Source of the DNA: Penicillus capitatus
Lineage: Eukaryota; Chlorophyta
DNA length: 64,000 bases
Direction of reading: 5' to 3'
NCBI GenBank assembly: GCA_965649825.1
Contig: OZ287696.1
Location: 496,001-560,000 of the forward strand
Position numbers and translations under genes: made by a program. The first letter of the stretch is position 1, and each line of letters opens with the position of its first letter. The notes beneath the pieces are model-generated. The model made no database searches. It worked only from the letters and a program-made list of their open reading frames with translations, and was not told where the DNA came from. Below, piece after piece: positions 24,583-35,700 of the stretch.

Positions 24583-25663
24583 TTATCTCTTTTGGACGTA
24601 TATGCTTGTTTTCAAGGGATCTCGAAATTCTAGAAAAGTTAAAACACTTTGGGCCTTTTTGATTTCATTCTTTGGTTTGTGGAATGCCGATCTAGAAGAA
24701 AGAGAACATGAGGCCAAGTGCGATATACATAAGGGTCTGTGAACTTGGATGCTGCCTTCTGGGTTTTCGACATATATGGCTGACGGCATTGTTTTCTTGG
24801 AGATGGTATGAGACGCATTTACTCCATCACGTTCTGGTTCTTCTTCGACGAGAAGACATTTGATGCAACAGCAAATGCCCCACGCGACAAAGAGGAGCCA
24901 TATGAGAAGTGAAAAGACATAGCAAAACACTGTCCATTCTTGATCAGTTCGGTACAAAGAAAAGGACGGTGGATCAAGTGGGTGATGGCAGTGCACATAA
25001 AGAGCGCAAACGTCCGCCAGATGAACGTACATACCGTACAGTCCACTGTTGAAAAGATGAAAACGGGAGATTGGGATTTTGAGTGAGATGCCTGGACGAT
25101 AGTACAACATCCACACGGACTCTCCGCGTCGAATTCCGCACACCGGCGTTGTCCTTAGCTGATCGACTACAAAACGTATTTTTGCAGGATCCTTTAATCT
25201 ATGTTGCCTAAAAGAGTGAGGTAGACGGATGCGATCCAAGATCCCACTCTTTCTCCGTGCCATACCTGATCAACCGTTTGCTCTCGGAGATTGTGTAGAG
25301 AACAACGCAGCATTGTGAGGTTTGCGTCTGTCTCTGAAGGGTATGCTCTGATAGAACAACAGGGTGTTCCATCGACTTCTCATCGACTCCAAAGGCCTTG
25401 TGCTCGTACAGGAATATTCCTCTCTCCGTTTCCACATCTCCAATCGACACGGCGTGCAGAATGTCTCTCTGCTGCACGGGCAAGAGCTTCTGGTTTTGGA
25501 CGGTCATCGGTGTCTCCCAGAGTTGACTTTCTTCCTCCATGAGCGATCTCTCCTCGCACTCTCGAAAGCGTCTTCCCCCAGTCGTCGCATCTTTGCCGTG
25601 GACTCGCGTGACATCACCTAAAAACGTGATGACAACGACAGCCACCTGGAGCATTTCCGACAT
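24583..25663 (-). CDS. Unrecognised single-pass membrane protein
   Basis: I do not recognise the family. Two exons joined phase-correctly across an intron of about 65 nt beginning GTATGGC near 25267 (SKRLI|RQHRLKDPAK). ATG at 25663 gives a signal peptide (MSEMLQVAVVVITFLGDVTRVHG). A lumenal or extracellular part of about 200 residues follows, with HLFNSGLYGMYVHL resembling beta-sandwich (GOLD-type) ends. A hydrophobic helix VFCYVFSLLIWLLFVAWGICCC is followed by an acidic start and a roughly 80-residue cytosolic tail. A GOST/GPR107-like lumenal domain is conceivable, but only one membrane helix is present. Confidence 0.65.
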
Positions 25664-25758
25664 AATCGATTTAACACCATCCAGCACGAGCTAGTTAGCT
25701 TTGAAGAAATCTATCTTCGCTACTCATTCGGACACTCGCCGAGCAGTCTTGTCAGCCA

Positions 25759-27331
25759 ATGGCATCTGGAGAAGCGCTTAAGCGACTCAGAGCTCTTCAG
25801 AACAAAAACGAGAACAAAGTGCATACCAACAACTGACGCAAGAAGGACGCGCGAGCCAGTGAGTGAGTGTAGACGTGCGCGGACTGTGAGAGTCGCAATC
25901 CTCAATGGGCTTCTGTATCGTATGGGGCTTTTCTCTGTCTCGAATGCAGTGGTCAACATCGTGGTCTGGGTGTGCACATCAGTTTCGTCAGGTTGGGTGC
26001 CAAAGAGTGCATCGTTATGCGAGCATCGAACACCTCCTGGACGTGCAGGTCGGTTACGATGGATGCTTGGTCCGAAGAGCAGCTCAAGAAGATGGAGATG
26101 AGTGGCAACGGCAAGATGAATGCCTTCCTTCAGCAGTATGGTGTCGAAAAATCGTGCCCAATCGTCAAGAAATATAACAGTCGTGCTGCCGAAGTTCGTA
26201 TGCTAAGATGATCTGCGATGATGCGATCGATGTGTTGTCTTTAGCTGTATCGAGAGAAAATGACGGCAGAAGCTGAGGGACGTCCCTTCCGTCCACCACC
26301 TCCTTCCTCTGTTCAGACGGTGTCCAAGAAACAAGACAGTGATTTTGATGACTGGGGTAGCTGGGATAGCACAAAGGAGAAGAAAGCGCCTGTCAAGGTT
26401 CTGTCGAAGTACGAGATGCATCGTGGACGATCGTGTTGATGCAGGGGAGGACAAGTTCTTTCACGGAGTCCCAGGCCAAAGCCTCTGCAGCAGATAAAGA
26501 AGCATTCTTTAGTCGCAAGATGGCGGTATGTCATGTACAAAGAGTGATTTGTGTGATCTAATTGAGTTGCAGGAGAATGCTTCGCGCCCTGAAGGGATAC
26601 CTCCGAGTAGGGGAGGCAAGTTTGTCGGTTTTGGCTCATCGCCTTCTCCCAAGTCACACGCACGTGGGTCAGGATCAGATATGAGTGCCATGCTCTACAA
26701 GGGATGGGGAAATCTCACTCAAATCGCTGGCTCTGCAGCTCAACAAGCTACTACTGCCGTCAAGTCTGGAACAGAGAATCTTTCTCACGTTCTAAAGGAT
26801 GGTGACATGGCTGAAAGAGTACAGCAGAATGCACGTGTTCTTGCAGACCGTGGACGAGAACTGGGCCGAACAGGATGGTCCGGTCTTCGTTCCATCTATG
26901 CAACAGTTGCCTCTCGGGTCGAAAATGCAGCCAGAGACACAGGGTACTCCATCGATCTGGGTTCAGGCAAAGTGGCAGCGGATAACCAAAAGAGTAACGG
27001 TTCGTTAAACACAGCATCCTACAGTCGTCTCTCGCACTCCGAATCTGATGGACTGGACAATCTGCTAAACAAGCAGAAGAGAGTCGTGCACGAGCATGAA
27101 GCCTTCCACGGTTTCGGAGAATCCGATCCCGAATCCCCTTCAATGCATCAACGCGATGCGACCGGCAAAGGAACATCCGGCAGCAATGGTTACACATTGG
27201 CGGCCAGCAAACACAGCAGTGGAAGTACATCTGGCCCAATTGTGCACAGTAAGCAGAAGACGAAGGAGTGGGAAGACTGGAATGATTCAGACGAGGAAGA
27301 TGAGGTGGATGAGGATTGGGGAAAATGGTGA
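25759..27331 (+). CDS. ARF GTPase-activating protein, ArfGAP1-like
   Basis: GTPase activator for ARF on Golgi membranes. Start [14 protein letters not shown]; then the ArfGAP zinc finger [12 protein letters not shown] ... [13 protein letters not shown] (C-x2-C-x16-C-x2-C) with the arginine finger in that block, and [18 protein letters not shown]-terminal part: [35 protein letters not shown], an amphipathic [16 protein letters not shown] region like the lipid-packing sensor, and an acidic/Trp tail ending EDWGKW. Five introns; the one before FTESQ runs from GTTCTG to GATGCAG and must be removed to avoid a stop. The ATG at 25759 faces the membrane-protein gene only about 95 bases away. Confidence 0.93.
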
Positions 27332-27791
27332 TCACGACGAGCTGCTGTCCACCAATGAAGTGCACCTGCTTCATATGTGTCAAAAAGATCATTTGATGAT
27401 GGAGGATGCTCTCTGTTGCGCACGCACGTCTTCTGTAGCTGAATTCGTTGTTCGACATACATTGTTTAATCACAAGCGTCCTCCGATGCTTGCGGAGTCG
27501 CCATCGATGCATCTCGGTCGTTGTGTGATCAACAGGGAGGAACTCCGGAGAGGCCATGTAAGACGCATCTGACAAGGTACCTGCCCTCCTCTGCATCATT
27601 CGTTCTTTCAGTTCTTTCTCGTATTCTTCATCGACGTGACATATGTCGAGGGAAGAACAGAAAGGGTGGCTTTGGGTAGATGTGACGTTTATGGAGGGAT
27701 TGCGTGTTCGTGTGATTCATGTGTTGTGATAGAATTGATCCGATGCAACGTACAGCTAGCTTCTTTTGACACATAACAGTCACATCCAGTC
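27332..27791. other. Convergent intergenic stretch
   Basis: About 460 bases between the ArfGAP and ubiquitin-protease stop codons. Long minus-strand open frame across part of it is the shadow of the ArfGAP gene. No feature recognised; probably overlapping 3' ends. Confidence 0.45.
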
Positions 27792-30004
27792 TCAAGAAGT
27801 TTCAGAAAGGCATGTCTGATCGCCTCCGGATGTTTCATATAGCAGAATGTAAGCTTGCGATTTCAGTACTTCGGATAGCGATGCCTTTCGCACATCGGAA
27901 TCGCTCACATCGTACCATTGCTGTTCTCCATTGACGGTTCTCGATACAAAAGCTGTGTAGTGTCCAAAACTCAAGCTTCCAGAATGGCAGACCACCGCCT
28001 TGAGCGCATACCTACCATCCAGAACACCACCCTCAATACATATGCATGCATGAGTGGACGTCATAGATCATACTCGGCCGTGCTGGTGGAAGAACTATTA
28101 GGGTCAACAAACGCATTGACGTTCATTTTGGTCTCAAATTTGACAGCGTGTGCCAACTTGCTTATATGTCGCTGTCCCAAAACCTCAAACCGCTTGAGAT
28201 GAATGCACAAGACCTTTGGCGCTTTCCATACGAAATACTGTTTCGTGGAATTCAACGGAGGAATCGGAGGCAGCGGCTCGCGGCTCTTCTTTTTCAGACA
28301 TGGCTTCAGATCGGATTCTTTGCGCGTGTTGGCAGAAGTAGATTCTGTCGTAGCATCTGATGTCTCTCCAGTCGCTTCATCCTCACACTTATCTTCCGAG
28401 TCTTCCTCCTCATCATCCGAAGGGTAGTACTTCCAATTGACTGCTTTGCTCTCGTATGAAGATGGCAAGACGAAAACCTCCGGCCGATCTGAAAACGACA
28501 CTCTTTTCTCTGGATACTCTCCAGCACAGCGCCATGTCACACTTTCGTGGGCAAAGAAATGTTGTAGACACTCATCGAGAGTCTGAAACCGCCGAGCGTC
28601 GCTCACGACCTCAGATTCCTCAACGTCAAAATCAAGATCCTCAAATCGATTGGCCTTTTTTCTTTCTTTCTTCTTGCCTTTTCGTCTTCCTCTGCCGGCG
28701 AAGACCTCATTGTTCACTGTTTCTGGATGCTCCTTGTCGTACAACGACGTCACACTGTCCAGCAAATTGGACGATGTGTCGCTCTGCGAATGTTCTTCCT
28801 CCTCTTCCTCTTCGTCATTGGCAAATAGATCTTGCAGGGCATACCACATATCATCGTTCATTGTGCTTTCTTCTTCGTTTTGCACAACCTCTGATGCACT
28901 ATCATCCACACAGTTATTCTGAAGAGAGCTCTGGTCTGGGGCTGATTGAAGATGCGCTAATGCGCCTGGATCGTTTCTCTCGACGACGTCAGGCAAAACG
29001 GAATCTCTCGACAGTGCACACGATGCAGGTGTTGCATCCACAGAACAGCACGAAGTATCGTCTCTCAGAACAGAAATACTCAGAACTAAAAAATCTTCCT
29101 CTCTTGACTAATGGCAGACCTAACATGATCACTGAGCATACAGAAGAACCATACCTTAATGTACCCACAGCTCTTGCAGGTGATCTTGGATGTCAGTTTG
29201 CCACCAAAAACCTCGTCCATCCAATTCGAATCGCCTTCCTTGTACCTTCCAGCTTCTTCCTAAACAGACAGAAAGATTACAGTAGAAGAGAATCTCACTC
29301 TTACATCTAACTCACAACAAGATGACGGAGAAGAGTCAGTAAGAGTTCATGTGCATCGTGTTGTCCTTTACTCTATATCACAGCATTTAACCTCCTGTCT
29401 GTTTACATGTCCACCTTCCATGCAGACAGGTCCTTGCCTTGAAGAGCGGCTCCGCCACCCGTATGGCTGTTAGCGCTCGATTCGGCTTAAACTGAAATCT
29501 CTTCTCTCCTAAACAGACGCACATCTCGATAACCAGATATTTACCATAAGGAACAGAATGCACCATTTTTTAGAGTGAGATCAAAGAGCTCACACATCGC
29601 GGCCGTAAGCGAGGACGGCGTCATGACTTCTTTAAGATCGCTGCGAGCGAAACAGTTTTTGAGACACGCGCTCGACAGGAGGAGTTGTAAGACGGAATTG
29701 AAATAGCAGGTATTGCGCAGATTGGCCAACCCGACAACACTCCATTTCTCCTCTCCATTCTTCGTCGCCGACGACGAAGCAGTCGCCGTAGACGTTCCTG
29801 CGACATCTCTCTTTCCCTCTGCATCTCTCCTCTCATCAATCTACACAGCTTCGTGGCACGGTCGTTTCGCCGTTTGGTTGGTACGTTCGGTTCTGTGGCA
29901 GAGTTGGACGTCGACGCGAGTGGTGTCTTTTTTGCGTTATTTCGCTTCTGCTTGTTTGTATTCTTACGCCCTTGGGAGCGCTTTTTCCTTTGTTTCCGTC
30001 CCAT
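27792..30004 (-). CDS. Ubiquitin-specific protease (peptidase C19)
   Basis: Deubiquitinating cysteine protease. Basic N-terminus (MGRKQRKKRSQGRK), then the Cys box GLANLRNTCYFNS, QHDAHELLLTLL, a zinc-binding CKSC region, a long acidic/basic insert with VLCIHLKRFEVL behind it, and the His box SLSFGHYTAFVSR with WYDVSDSDV. In most family members the residue before NTCY is Gly; here it is Arg. Exons are joined across several introns; the last one, beginning GTATGATC near 28080, restores AEYALKAVVCHSG. The first junction (NDR|TSTATA) is the least certain. Overall order and insert recall USP16/USP45, but a precise orthology is not claimed. Confidence 0.87.
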
Positions 30005-30081
30005 CCAACGATCACTTCAAAATCTCGAATGCACAATGAACGTCCGTCATCTCATCGCGCATCTGTATCGAAGAACCGACG

Positions 30082-30351
30082 ATGAAACCGGTCGTTCTGC
30101 GTTTAGACAGTGGCGCTCTTATTGGTACACCGGCCGAGTTAGGCGTCGACTCAACAGAACCGATTGTACGACTCACTGCCGAAGAAGCGGCGAAGAAAGG
30201 ACGTCTTGACTACAGTCACGTCGTCTATGCGCGAAAACTGCTACGACAAGCGGCAGAGGAACTCGGCTATGACTTACGAAAATGTCCCGAGCTTGAAACG
30301 GACGAAGAAAACGAAGAAGAGGTCGACATGATCCATCTCTCTGCCCAGTAA
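30082..30351 (+). CDS. Small hypothetical protein, 89 residues
   Basis: Not recognised. ATG at 30082, about 80 bases from the divergent protease start. Sequence is compact and soluble-looking with LVD-free beta-type opening (VVLRLDSGALIGTP), EEAAKKGRLDYSHVVYARKLLRQAAEELGYDLR, and a strongly acidic tail (DEENEEEVD). Codon use and composition look like the neighbours. It could also be the first exon of the bromodomain gene, whose 5' end is unresolved. Confidence 0.5.
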   Translation: MKPVVLRLDSGALIGTPAELGVDSTEPIVRLTAEEAAKKGRLDYSHVVYARKLLRQAAEELGYDLRKCPELETDEENEEEVDMIHLSAQ

Positions 30352-30391
30352 AGAATGCTGCTGTTCTTTAGAGACGTTCCGAGGGAGTGGT

Positions 30392-31537
30392 GAATGCCAC
30401 GCCTCCGCCGAGAAAGCGAGAGAGAGGTTCGTTTTGATGTGACGTGTATGTGTGACTCAGCTTGGTGGCCTTAGATGATCTGGGACCGCGTTCACCTGGG
30501 GTCTCTTCTTCGTCTCGCCTGGAATTCTACGATAAATGCTTCAAGATCTTGGAAGATACGATTCAGGATCTGGGCAAGGATTCCTCGATATTCATGGCGC
30601 CTGTCGATCCGAGAGAGGTCCCAGATTATTTCTCGGTCGTAAAGGAGCCCATGGATCTGGGAACCATTCAGAAACGACTGGAACAGGGATTCTATGATGC
30701 ACCCAAAGATTTTGCAGACGTAAGTGCAGGGTTTGAACAAAGAGGCTGTAGATGTGCCTTAGGATGTGCGTCTGGTTTGGTCAAACTGCTTTCTCTATAA
30801 TAAGAAAGGAGAGTATATCGAGAAGATAGGCAGGAGAGGATCGACGTGTTTTGAGCATCATTGGGCATTGTCAGGCCTCGCAGAGGAGCCCAGACTCAAG
30901 AGACTGAATGCAGGCCGACCGGCACAGAAGTATGAACCGGAAGAGTTGAACATGGAAACGCCGACGAAGAATTCGAACAAAACAACAGGCCGTCAAACGA
31001 AGACCCGACCGAAACAGAGCAAAGGAGGGCGAAATGTGGCAGCTGCTAATCAGGCAGATGATACCTCCAGCAAAGTGGAGCACGGAACGTACGAAGATCG
31101 CAACATGTCACACGAAGAGATGCAGAATCTGGCTGCCTGTCTGAGCGAACTCAGCGGTTCGATGTTAGAAGGTCGAGTTGCTGAGAGTACCTACCGTCCG
31201 TCTTATGTTGAACCATTCCTGCGCTGTCAGATGTCATCAAGATCATGCAATCGAACGGCAAGTTTGATATGAACAAACAAGACGGTGCAGAGATCGAGTT
31301 GGATATGTCGGAGTTGAATAACAAGACGTTGTGGAAACTGGACGCATACCTGAAGGAGCACAAAGTCCAACCCCCGACCGAAGCAGGGGTGGTGGTGAAC
31401 AAAGTACGTCAGCTCTCCGTTGGCGTTGAGTAGGGGATTTCTATGGATATTTCTCGTAGGGATCGTCCTCATCCGAAAGCAGCAGCAGTTTCAGCTCATC
31501 GGATTCCGGTTCGGACGCCTCCTCTAAATCGGATTGA
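30392..31537 (+). CDS. BET-family bromodomain protein (GTE-like)
   Basis: Acetyl-lysine reader that couples chromatin to transcription. One bromodomain: FYDKCFKILEDTIQ, FMAPVDPREVPDYFSVV, KEPMDLGTIQKRLEQG, then the conserved Asn in SNCFLYNK. Basic linker (KTRPKQSKGGR), then the NET (extraterminal) domain: MSHEEMQNLAACLSELSG ... ELDMSELNNKTLWKLDAYL. Ends in a Ser/Asp-rich run. Single bromodomain plus NET is the plant/algal GTE layout. Introns at about 30721-30763 (GTAAGT donor), 31171-31232 and 31406-31459. The first supported exon base is 30461, after an acceptor preceded by TGATGTGAC; no ATG upstream gave a phase-consistent first exon, so the start is unresolved. Confidence 0.87.
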
Positions 31538-31641
31538 TGATTTCCCCTTTGCGATCTGTGTAACGTCCCGAGGAAGTTGTGGCTATTGCCAGCTGCAGAT
31601 GTATCAATCGACAGACTTGCCTACAGACTTTCCTCACACAA

Positions 31642-32337
31642 CTATTGTCTGTTGGGTGACATGTAACGCGTTTTGAGCGATTCAACTACAGTCTTCCACA
31701 TCACTGAACTGACAAGGATCACTCCTGCACCGTCCTTGAACTGTGGCCTACCCAAAGATTCTGATATATCGTTCATGTGCCTCTGAATATCGTGCAGACG
31801 GTTGTCTGGTTGGTTTCACTCTCACCTCCATCTCTGTCACTTCTTTCAAGGTGTTTGTTTTGGGTACCGTCACATCAGGAAGAGTTGCGGGTGGTTTTTC
31901 TGGAAGCTGATCGAAGGAGATCTCTGTATCCGGTTGCACAGACTGACCACCGTAGATTGCTGACTGCCCTGGTGTCACACGATCGAAAATCTGACAGAAG
32001 GTTTTTGTCCTCTTGTCTAACTGCATTGCTTCAGCGCCCTGAGAGGACCTCGACCTATTGGTACCGCAGAAGGAGCCTTGTATACCTGTACCTCAGCAGG
32101 CGTGGGGTTTTCGTCTATTAGATTTTTGTTCTTTTTCTGAAGAGACTGGACATTTGGCAGTTCGTAATGTTTCAAGCTTTAGGGAAGCATGTCGAATGAG
32201 AGACGACACAGTGTCTTGTCGCGTTCCTTGTCGGTATTACCCATGCCAGTGCCGCCCGAATCCGCTCGAACGGTGCCAAAAATGCGTTCGAATGCTTTTC
32301 TGCGTTCCTGGTGCGTTGAATGTTGAATCCCGTTCAT
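31642..32337 (-). pseudogene. Unrecognised gene in duplicated segment, copy 1, interrupted by a stop
   Basis: Family not recognised. From ATG at 32337 the frame runs through KAFERIFGTVRADSGGTG to FDMLP and then hits TAA at 32179-32181; in copy 2 the same codon is GAA. Downstream the exons remain well formed: intron beginning GTATACAAGG (ends CTCTCAG) joins AEVQ to GAEAMQLDKRTKTFCQIFDRVTPG, and a second intron near 31781-31821 joins TEMERHMND to the last exon, which ends MSPNRQ. Either copy 1 has recently been inactivated or the stop is bypassed in some way I cannot see. The 3' half lies outside the duplicated segment, so this is the original locus. Confidence 0.55.
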
Positions 32338-33314
32338 GGTTTTGATCGGTAAGTGCGCGTCTCGAAAAGAGCAATGATTTTTTCATGCGCAAATCACATG
32401 TCACACAGTGCCGTTATCTTTAGGGACGGGGTCAAAAAGAAACGCAAAGATGTCGAGCACTCACTTTTCTCTCTGTCGATAGCGAAAGAGTGTGAGAAGG
32501 CGTGGAGCGGCGGCAGACTTTTACAATCGAACGTGTGGATTTTTGAGCAGATGTGGCGGGTCTGTTCTGGAAATATGGCTAGCTGGTGCTCGACGCGCCC
32601 GAAACAAAATGATGTTCGGCGATATCGACTTTGAGGTGGTGGCTGTCCAGGGAGCAGGACTTCGAAGAGGAGAATAGCGCATGCTGACGTTCGTTCGTTA
32701 TTCTCCAGTCATTCTCAGCTCCGCTTCATCGGGTCTTGTATCTCCTCGTAAGCCATCTCTAACGTTGGACGCAGCAATCCGTAGGCCGTATGTCCGTAAC
32801 CGGCGCGAGTTTTTAAAGTCTCAATGCTAACGCCAGACAGGACTATCCTGTTATTTAAAAGAAAGAGCTGATATAACTGCGTTTGTGCATGTTTCTGTTT
32901 GCATCGTACCCTGCAGAGATCTGCAAAGTCTTCGCGACTAGTTCAAGTGTATCGCTCTCTGCGACAGTGAAAATGTGACAAGACTGAGCTTCTTCACGTT
33001 CCAGATGCTTTCTCATCTAGAAAGTCACACGAGAACCTCAGATACGATTCACGACCAGATCCTCAACTGAAACGTTGAAACTGATGACGAGAACAACAAG
33101 AGTAAAGATCAACCTTCCAGATTCACAAAGACAATGTATGCAACGTACGACTCGCTGCGCTTAAGAAGGATTCTTTCCCAGAACTTAAGACAGCGGGAAG
33201 AAAAAGAATCCGTCCGTTCTTATTCTTTTACGAATCTAAGAGATCCATAAGAAACAACAAGATCAACTAGTCTGGAACAAAAGGCACAAAGTACATTACG
33301 ACAAAACTTCTCAG
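31959..33314. repeat. 1.35 kb direct duplication, copy 1
   Basis: Matches 34952-36302 in the same orientation almost base for base, from GCTGACTGCCCTGG to ACTTCTCAG, with scattered substitutions and a few small indels; one is a 6-base difference near 32320-32337. It contains the 5' part of one unrecognised minus-strand gene and most of a second one. No terminal inverted repeats or target-site duplication are evident, so this looks like a segmental duplication rather than a transposon. Confidence 0.95.
32715..33190 (-). CDS. Unrecognised multi-exon gene in duplication, copy 1
   Basis: I do not recognise the protein. Three phase-consistent exons: SLIFTLVVLVISFNVSVEDL, then MRKHLEREEAQSCHIFTVAES through KTLQISAG, then IVLSGVSIETLKTRAGYGH through EEIQDPMKRS and stop at 32715-32717. 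Introns of about 40 and 62 nt separate them. A further upstream exon (LKFWERILLKRSE) is possible here, but the matching Trp codon is a stop in copy 2, so that exon is doubtful. The protein looks small, helical and soluble. The 5' end is not established. Confidence 0.5.
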
Positions 33315-34500
33315 CCGGGCTGTCTCAGAGCATCGAGCTCCGCTTCCACAGTCGTTTTGTTCGGCACCAATGTATAGATCTGCGTCTTCAGTATCACCGA
33401 GGCAAATTCGAGAATCGCACATTCTTCGGTGAGCAATTCGAGGGCGAAGTAGGTATCTGTCGGAACATTTGGGGAATCCATCGATATCCGGCGCCGCATT
33501 CGACGACGGAAATTTCATTTTGTCGGTTAGTTTCATGTTACAGTGGTTCACAGTAAGCATCATGCGCCTTGGCGTGCACAAAAAGGGCACTGGCGCCATA
33601 CACCGTATCCCGACAGAACACAGAAATGCCGAAGACTGTGAAGGAACGTGAACGAGATATGCGACCGAGAGCTGGCGTAACACGTCCTTACGTTCCGCCG
33701 CCGATTCGGACGTTCATTGCAGGAACAAGATGAAGGCTCCACGAGCGATAACTTAATCTTCGATATGGAATTGTCCGTGACTCGCGGGAAGAGTTCGCCG
33801 TTATCGACGATAGCCGCCTGCAAGGATGTGGGCAGCGATCCGATTTAATTGCAGCTATCCATGAAGTTATGGAAAACAACAATCGTCTTACGGAGTTCGA
33901 AAAACAAGTACCGTCGCCCTCTCTTTTTAAAAAGAGTGAGATCTCAAACACAATGGGCGCATCTAGGTCATGCAAGCATATGCATTAGCACGAGCTTCAT
34001 GCGAAGTCGGCTGCGTTTTGGATTTGCGTGTGCTGGCACAGACATTGGAACGTCTCGATTTTGCCGTCAAACTGGTTGACGAGCGGAAAGAGATGCTGCA
34101 CGTCTCTGGCTGTTGCCGAGTGCGCCATCGACCTTCGATGAGCTATCCGTCTCGACTTGATAGAAGCCCATCGAGGACGACGAGAATGCGCGAAATCCTG
34201 GCAGTGAGCCATTGCTCGATAACTGAGAGCCACAGGACTGAGATCCGATAGCAGACCTCGATGAGAAACGCACTTGTATAAAGGCCCAATCGACGGAGAC
34301 AATACCGACAGCACCGCCGACGGCCAACCGACTGACGTGTCTGTGTGATCCTCCCGGAGGCCGCGGGCGTCGTTTTCCGCCTCCTTTCGCTTCTTGTTGA
34401 GAACAGACAACAGGCAGCCACACCCGTCACGGATCGCTTCGTCAAGAAGCTGCCGAAACAGCTCTCTGTAACGGATCACAAAGCATGACACGAACACCAT
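33311..34500 (-). CDS. Unrecognised coding stretch(es), gene model incomplete
   Basis: Minus-strand open segments suggest one or two multi-exon genes I cannot assign. Best pieces: MVFVSCFVIRYRELFRQLL from ATG 34500 with a basic stretch; LVNQFDGKIETFQ near 34060, joinable to APIVFEISLFLKREGD; AAIVDNGELFPRVTDNS near 33800; DVLRQLSVAYLVHVPSQ near 33660; and a last exon TDTYFALELLTEECAILEF ending at 33311, just inside the edge of duplicated copy 1. Splice joins are guesses. The segment is most of the spacer between the two repeat copies. Confidence 0.35.
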
Positions 34501-34560
34501 GTATCAGCACCACTTTGGCAGACCCTAAGACGATCGATAAGATGACGCGTTGTGCATTCG

Positions 34561-34951
34561 ATGATTTCCTTCCACGACGTTCTGCTTCGTCAAACAGATG
34601 TGGATCTGTTGAAGGGGCCATATTGGCTCAATGATTAACTCGTGGCTTTCTATTTTGAATACCTCACACATGAAGTCGTGTCAAATGCATCTCTTTGTTT
34701 TCTCCCAGACGCCGCCGCCTTTCTGCTGAAGAATGGGACTGTGGAAGACGTGGACGTCTGTTTCGTCAGACCGTTAAAGCTCAAGAAGTGTGATGTGATT
34801 TTTATGGCCGTGAATGATAATCCAAATGTGACCCAAGCCGAAGGCGGAACGCACTGGAGTTGCCCATCTGGGTGCGGCAGGAATGTAGGTTTGTTCACTT
34901 GGATTCGTATGGCGGCGTAAACAACGAGCCGGCAAGAGATACAGCAAAGAA
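34561..34951 (+). pseudogene. SENP8/DEN1-like deneddylase, truncated and disrupted
   Basis: Resembles the Ulp1/C48 cysteine protease that removes NEDD8. From ATG at 34561: LLRQTDVDLL, PYWLND, then TAA at 34636-34638 where the family has the residue after LND; the frame resumes with FYFEYL. The catalytic His region is visible (INDN-like AVNDNPNV, then GGTHWS). Just after HWS the frame shifts: PIWVRQECRFVHLDSYGG, which carries the catalytic-Asp region, is in another frame. The gene then stops matching at 34952, exactly where duplicated copy 2 begins; the catalytic Cys region (DCG) is absent. Stop, frameshift and truncation together make this a pseudogene. Confidence 0.85.
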
Positions 34952-35323
34952 GCTGACTGCCCTGGTGTCACACGATCGAAAATCTGACAGAAGGTTTGTG
35001 TCCTCTTGTCTAACTGCATTGCTTCAGCGCCCTGAGAGGACCTCGACCTATTGGTACCGCAGAAGGAGCCTTGTATACCTGTACCTCAGCAGGCGTGGGC
35101 TTTTCGTCTATTAGATTTTTGTTCTTTTTCTGAAGAGACTGGGCATTTGGCAGTTCGTAATGTTTCAAGCTTTCGGGAAGCATGTCGAATGAGAGACGAC
35201 ACAGTGTCCTGTCGCGTTCCTTGTCGGTATTACCCATGCCAGTGCCGCCCGAATCCGCTCGAACGGTGCCAAAAATGCGTTCGAATGCTTTTCTGCGTTC
35301 CTGGTGCGTTGAATGCGCGTTGA
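34952..35323 (-). pseudogene. Unrecognised gene in duplicated segment, copy 2, truncated
   Basis: Same gene as at 31642-32337. Here the internal stop is absent (GAA codon at 35172-35174), so RLSFDMLPESLKHYEL reads through and splices to GAEAMQLDKRTQTFCQIFDR. The C-terminus is lost at the duplication edge, where the frame runs into unrelated sequence. The ATG used in copy 1 is also missing; the first in-frame Met is MGNTDKERD at 35237, unless an upstream exon supplies the start. Confidence 0.5.
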
Positions 35324-35700
35324 TTGTTTTGATCGGTAAGTGCGCGTCTCGAAAAGAGCAATGATTTTTTCATGCGCAAATCACATGTCACACAGTGCCG
35401 TTATCTTTAGGGACGGGGTCAAAAAGAAACGCAAAGATGTCGAGCACTCACTTCTCTCTCTGTCGATAGCGAAAGAGTGTGAGAAGGCATGGAGCGGCGG
35501 CAGACTTTACAATCGAACGTGTGGATTTTTGAGCAGATGTGGCGGGTCTGTTCTGGAAATATGTTTAGCTGGTGCTCGACGCGCCCGAAACATAATGATG
35601 TTCGGCGATATCGACTTTGAGGTGGTGGCTGTTCAGGGAGCAGGACTTCGAAGAAGAGAATAGCGCATGCTGACGTTCGTACGTTATTCTCAAGTCATTC

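Noticed and set aside
26760-27599. 279-codon minus-strand open frame over the ArfGAP gene
   Set aside because: Antisense shadow of a confidently identified exon; its product is Cys/His/Arg-rich with no domain.
32353-32677. Plus-strand open frames in both duplication copies, preceded by a GTAAGT-like donor
   Set aside because: They overlap the better supported minus-strand exons and shift frame between copies; no recognisable protein.
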